A stretch of 6,325 nt of DNA from CAYUWM01 sp964448395 (GTDB lineage: Bacteria > Chloroflexota > Dehalococcoidia > E44-bin15), in NCBI GenBank assembly GCA_964448395.1, contig CAYUWM010000073.1, forward strand, positions 1 through 6,325, written 5' to 3'. The translations under genes and the position numbers were made by a program. Below the pieces are notes generated by a model that worked only from the letters and a program-made list of their open reading frames with translations, did not search any database and was not told the DNA's origin. This document shows, in pieces, positions 4,596-6,325 of the stretch; within the stretch, counting starts at the first letter, position 1; each line of letters starts with the position of its first letter.

Positions 4596-5108
4596 ATGAA
4601 TCAGTCAGCTTTCTACAGGGTCCTCATCGTCATTTCGCTCACCGCTATAATCATCGCCGGTGGCATGATGCTGGTGCAGGGACGGCCGTGGGCTAACCAG
4701 CCGCTGGAGATCACCCTTGCCGAATCCGCCTCCTACTCGCAGGCGGCGATGGAGGCCTGCGTCGGCGGTGAGGTGGCCGACCCCGGCCGCTACCCCATCG
4801 ACAGCGGGGACAGCATCGGCGAGGTGCTGGCCATGGCCGGCGGCGTAACGGACGATGCCGACGCCGGACTCCTGTATATCGACGTGCCGGCGGCCGGCGA
4901 GGGCGATGCCCCGCAGCTCATCAGCATCAACCGCGCCGAGGCCTGGCTCCTCGACGCGCTGCCGGGGATCGGGCCGTCGCTGGCGCAAAACATCATCGAC
5001 TACCGCGAGGCCAACGGCCCCTTCACCACCATCGAGGAGCTGAAGCTGGTGGACGGCATCGGCGAGTCCACCTACGACGGGCTGAAAGGCCTGATAACCG
5101 TAAAATAA
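4596..5108 (+). CDS. comEA: ComEA, DNA-uptake receptor (SLBB and helix-hairpin-helix)
   Basis: A 170-residue ComEA-type protein that binds double-stranded DNA outside the membrane and passes it to the ComEC channel during transformation. One N-terminal helix (about 8-27, RVLIVISLTAIIIAGGMMLV) anchors it. An SLBB domain follows at about 53-97, with VGGEVADPGRYPIDSGDS and LAMAGGV. A ComEA helix-hairpin-helix domain ends the protein (about 108-170), with INRAEAWLLDALPGIGPSLA, IIDYREANGPF and the second hairpin VDGIGESTYDGL. This is the domain order of monoderm ComEA, of slightly short length. The ATG at 4596 has AAGGGAGAGGG just upstream. comEC begins 18 bp after the stop, so the two form an operon. 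comEB (dCMP deaminase), often between them in Bacilli, is absent here. Confidence 0.94.
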   Translation: MNQSAFYRVLIVISLTAIIIAGGMMLVQGRPWANQPLEITLAESASYSQAAMEACVGGEVADPGRYPIDSGDSIGEVLAMAGGVTDDADAGLLYIDVPAAGEGDAPQLISINRAEAWLLDALPGIGPSLAQNIIDYREANGPFTTIEELKLVDGIGESTYDGLKGLITVK

Positions 5109-5126
5109 TCACCCGGATATGCGACT

Positions 5127-6325
5127 ATGGCTCTGGTATATCTGAGTCTGGCCTTCGTCCTGGGCGTGTATATCGGCTCCCACCTGCCGCTGCCCCTGTA
5201 CGTGGCCCTGCCTGTGGCGACGGCGGCCGCCGTGGTCGCCCTCGTATGGCAGTACGACCGGCGCATCCTCCTCTGCGGGCTGTGCGTCGCCCTGTTCCTC
5301 TGCGGCTTTTTACGGTTCGGCGCCATGCCTGGCGGCGACGGCCTGCTGCCCTACGCCGATACGGGAACTGTCGAGGTCACCGGTGTGGTGATCGAGGAGC
5401 CGGAGCCGCACGACTCATCCACCAGGCTGATACTGTCGGCGCGGGAAATCGACGGGCAGGAGGTATCGGGCACGTTCATGGTGCGCACCACCAGGTACCC
5501 CGCCTACCAGTACGGCGACCTGCTGTCGGTGAGCGGCGAGCTGGAGCAGCCTGCCGATTTCGACGGGTTCGACTACCGCCTGTACCTCCAGCGCCAGGGG
5601 ATCTACACCCAGATGTACTACCCCGACGATATCGAGCTGCTGGCCGGGGGGCAGGGTTCGCAGCCGCTGCAGGCGATCTACTCGTTCCGCCACCGGCTGG
5701 GGGAGTCGCTGGCGGCCTCGCTCTCCGAGCCGCAGGGGGCTCTGGCGCGGGGCATGCTGCTGGGTCTGCGCTACGACATACCTCAGCCCCTGTACGACGA
5801 CTTCCGCGACTCGGGGACGGCCCACCTGCTGGCCATCTCCGGCCTCCACATGTCCATCGTGGCCGGCATCGTGCTCAGCGCGATGGTGTGGCTCTTCGGC
5901 CGCCGCCGCCCGACGTACTTCTACACGACACTTGTCGTACTGTGGGGCTACGCCATGCTTGCCGGCATGTCGCCATCGGTGACGCGGGCCGCCATAATGG
6001 TCAGCCTGTTCCTGCTGGGTTCCTACGTGGGACGGCAGCGCAGCGCGCTGACCGCCGTCGCCTTCGCCGCCGCGGTCATGGTGGCCATCAACCCCCACAT
6101 CCTGTGGAGCGTCAGCTTCCAGCTGAGCTTCGCTGCGGTGCTCGGTCTGCTGCTGCTGACACCCGCATTCCAGCGATGGCTGGCGTGGACCCGCGCGCCG
6201 TCATTTATAGTCGACAGCGTGTCCTACAGCCTGGGGGCGATTATCGCCACGCTGCCGCTGGCGGTATATTACTTCGGCTACGTCTCGCTGGTGGGCCTGC
6301 CCGCCACCTTCTTCGCCGTGCTGGC
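5127..6325 (+). CDS. comEC: ComEC/Rec2 DNA channel protein (5' part, runs off the window)
   Basis: The first 399 residues of ComEC, the membrane channel that imports single-stranded DNA in natural transformation. N-terminal helices (about 2-65) come first, then the OB-like DUF4131 region (about 78-165, TVEVTGVVIEEPEPHDSSTR through YRLYLQRQGIY). The Competence channel domain follows, with HLLAISGLHMSIVAG (233-247), the SPSVTRAAIM motif (282-291) and INPHILWSVSFQLSFAAVLG (321-340), all hallmarks of the family. The rest of the channel and the C-terminal metallo-beta-lactamase-like domain, if present, lie outside. The ATG at 5127 is the only conventional start after the comEA stop, which is in the same frame. 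An ATG at 5119 is in another frame and stops after eight codons. No clear ribosome site precedes it, so translation may depend on coupling with comEA. Confidence 0.95.
   Translation, partial: MALVYLSLAFVLGVYIGSHLPLPLYVALPVATAAAVVALVWQYDRRILLCGLCVALFLCGFLRFGAMPGGDGLLPYADTGTVEVTGVVIEEPEPHDSSTRLILSAREIDGQEVSGTFMVRTTRYPAYQYGDLLSVSGELEQPADFDGFDYRLYLQRQGIYTQMYYPDDIELLAGGQGSQPLQAIYSFRHRLGESLAASLSEPQGALARGMLLGLRYDIPQPLYDDFRDSGTAHLLAISGLHMSIVAGIVLSAMVWLFGRRRPTYFYTTLVVLWGYAMLAGMSPSVTRAAIMVSLFLLGSYVGRQRSALTAVAFAAAVMVAINPHILWSVSFQLSFAAVLGLLLLTPAFQRWLAWTRAPSFIVDSVSYSLGAIIATLPLAVYYFGYVSLVGLPATFFAVL

Noticed and set aside
5415..6098. Long leftward open frame opposite comEC
   Set aside because: It lies wholly antisense to conserved ComEC motifs, and its low-complexity His/Gln/Arg composition is typical of a shadow frame.
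1..6325. CRISPR array, tRNA, rRNA or riboswitch
   Set aside because: I saw no regularly spaced repeats, cloverleaf sequence, rRNA signature or known riboswitch core on either strand.

Overview
The window comes from a GC-rich bacterium with an AT-rich insert near the middle. The heliorhodopsin (a family reported almost only from monoderm prokaryotes), the DegV and PPC proteins, the Dehalococcoidia-like style of the ComEA/ComEC pair, and frequent TTGACA promoters suggest a Chloroflexota (Dehalococcoidia-type) genome. This is an inference from protein character, not a database result. A run of exactly 100 N (1317-1416) suggests a draft scaffold or metagenome bin.

Left part (1-2652). The last 21 codons of an unidentified rightward gene end at 67. 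They converge on a leftward three-gene operon read from about 2690 down to 77: degV (lipid-binding family), a multi-pass membrane protein of unknown family interrupted by the N gap, and a heliorhodopsin. The genes are very tightly packed: a 4-bp ATGA overlap, then a 1-bp gap with the heliorhodopsin ribosome site inside the preceding gene. They are therefore almost certainly co-transcribed and probably translationally coupled. A perfect 7-bp inverted repeat covers both convergent stop codons.

Centre (2653-3218). A divergent control region holds back-to-back promoters sharing one -35 element, with a dyad symmetry inside each spacer. The rightward gene encodes a small PPC/DUF296-domain protein with a His-x-His pair.

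AT-rich insert (about 3219-4170). One membrane-anchored protein gene with a perfect consensus promoter but split by an apparent +1 frameshift near 3577. Codon use differs sharply from the neighbours, which suggests horizontal acquisition. An imperfect hairpin follows it.

Right part (4171-6325). A small two-helix membrane protein, then a DNA-uptake operon: comEA (membrane anchor, SLBB, helix-hairpin-helix) and comEC, whose DNA channel runs off the window end. The promoters before the small protein and before comEA resemble each other over 38 positions.

The most notable content is the degV / membrane protein / heliorhodopsin operon. It places a light sensor of unsettled function in one transcript with a lipid-binding protein and an uncharacterised membrane protein with a large extracytoplasmic domain.
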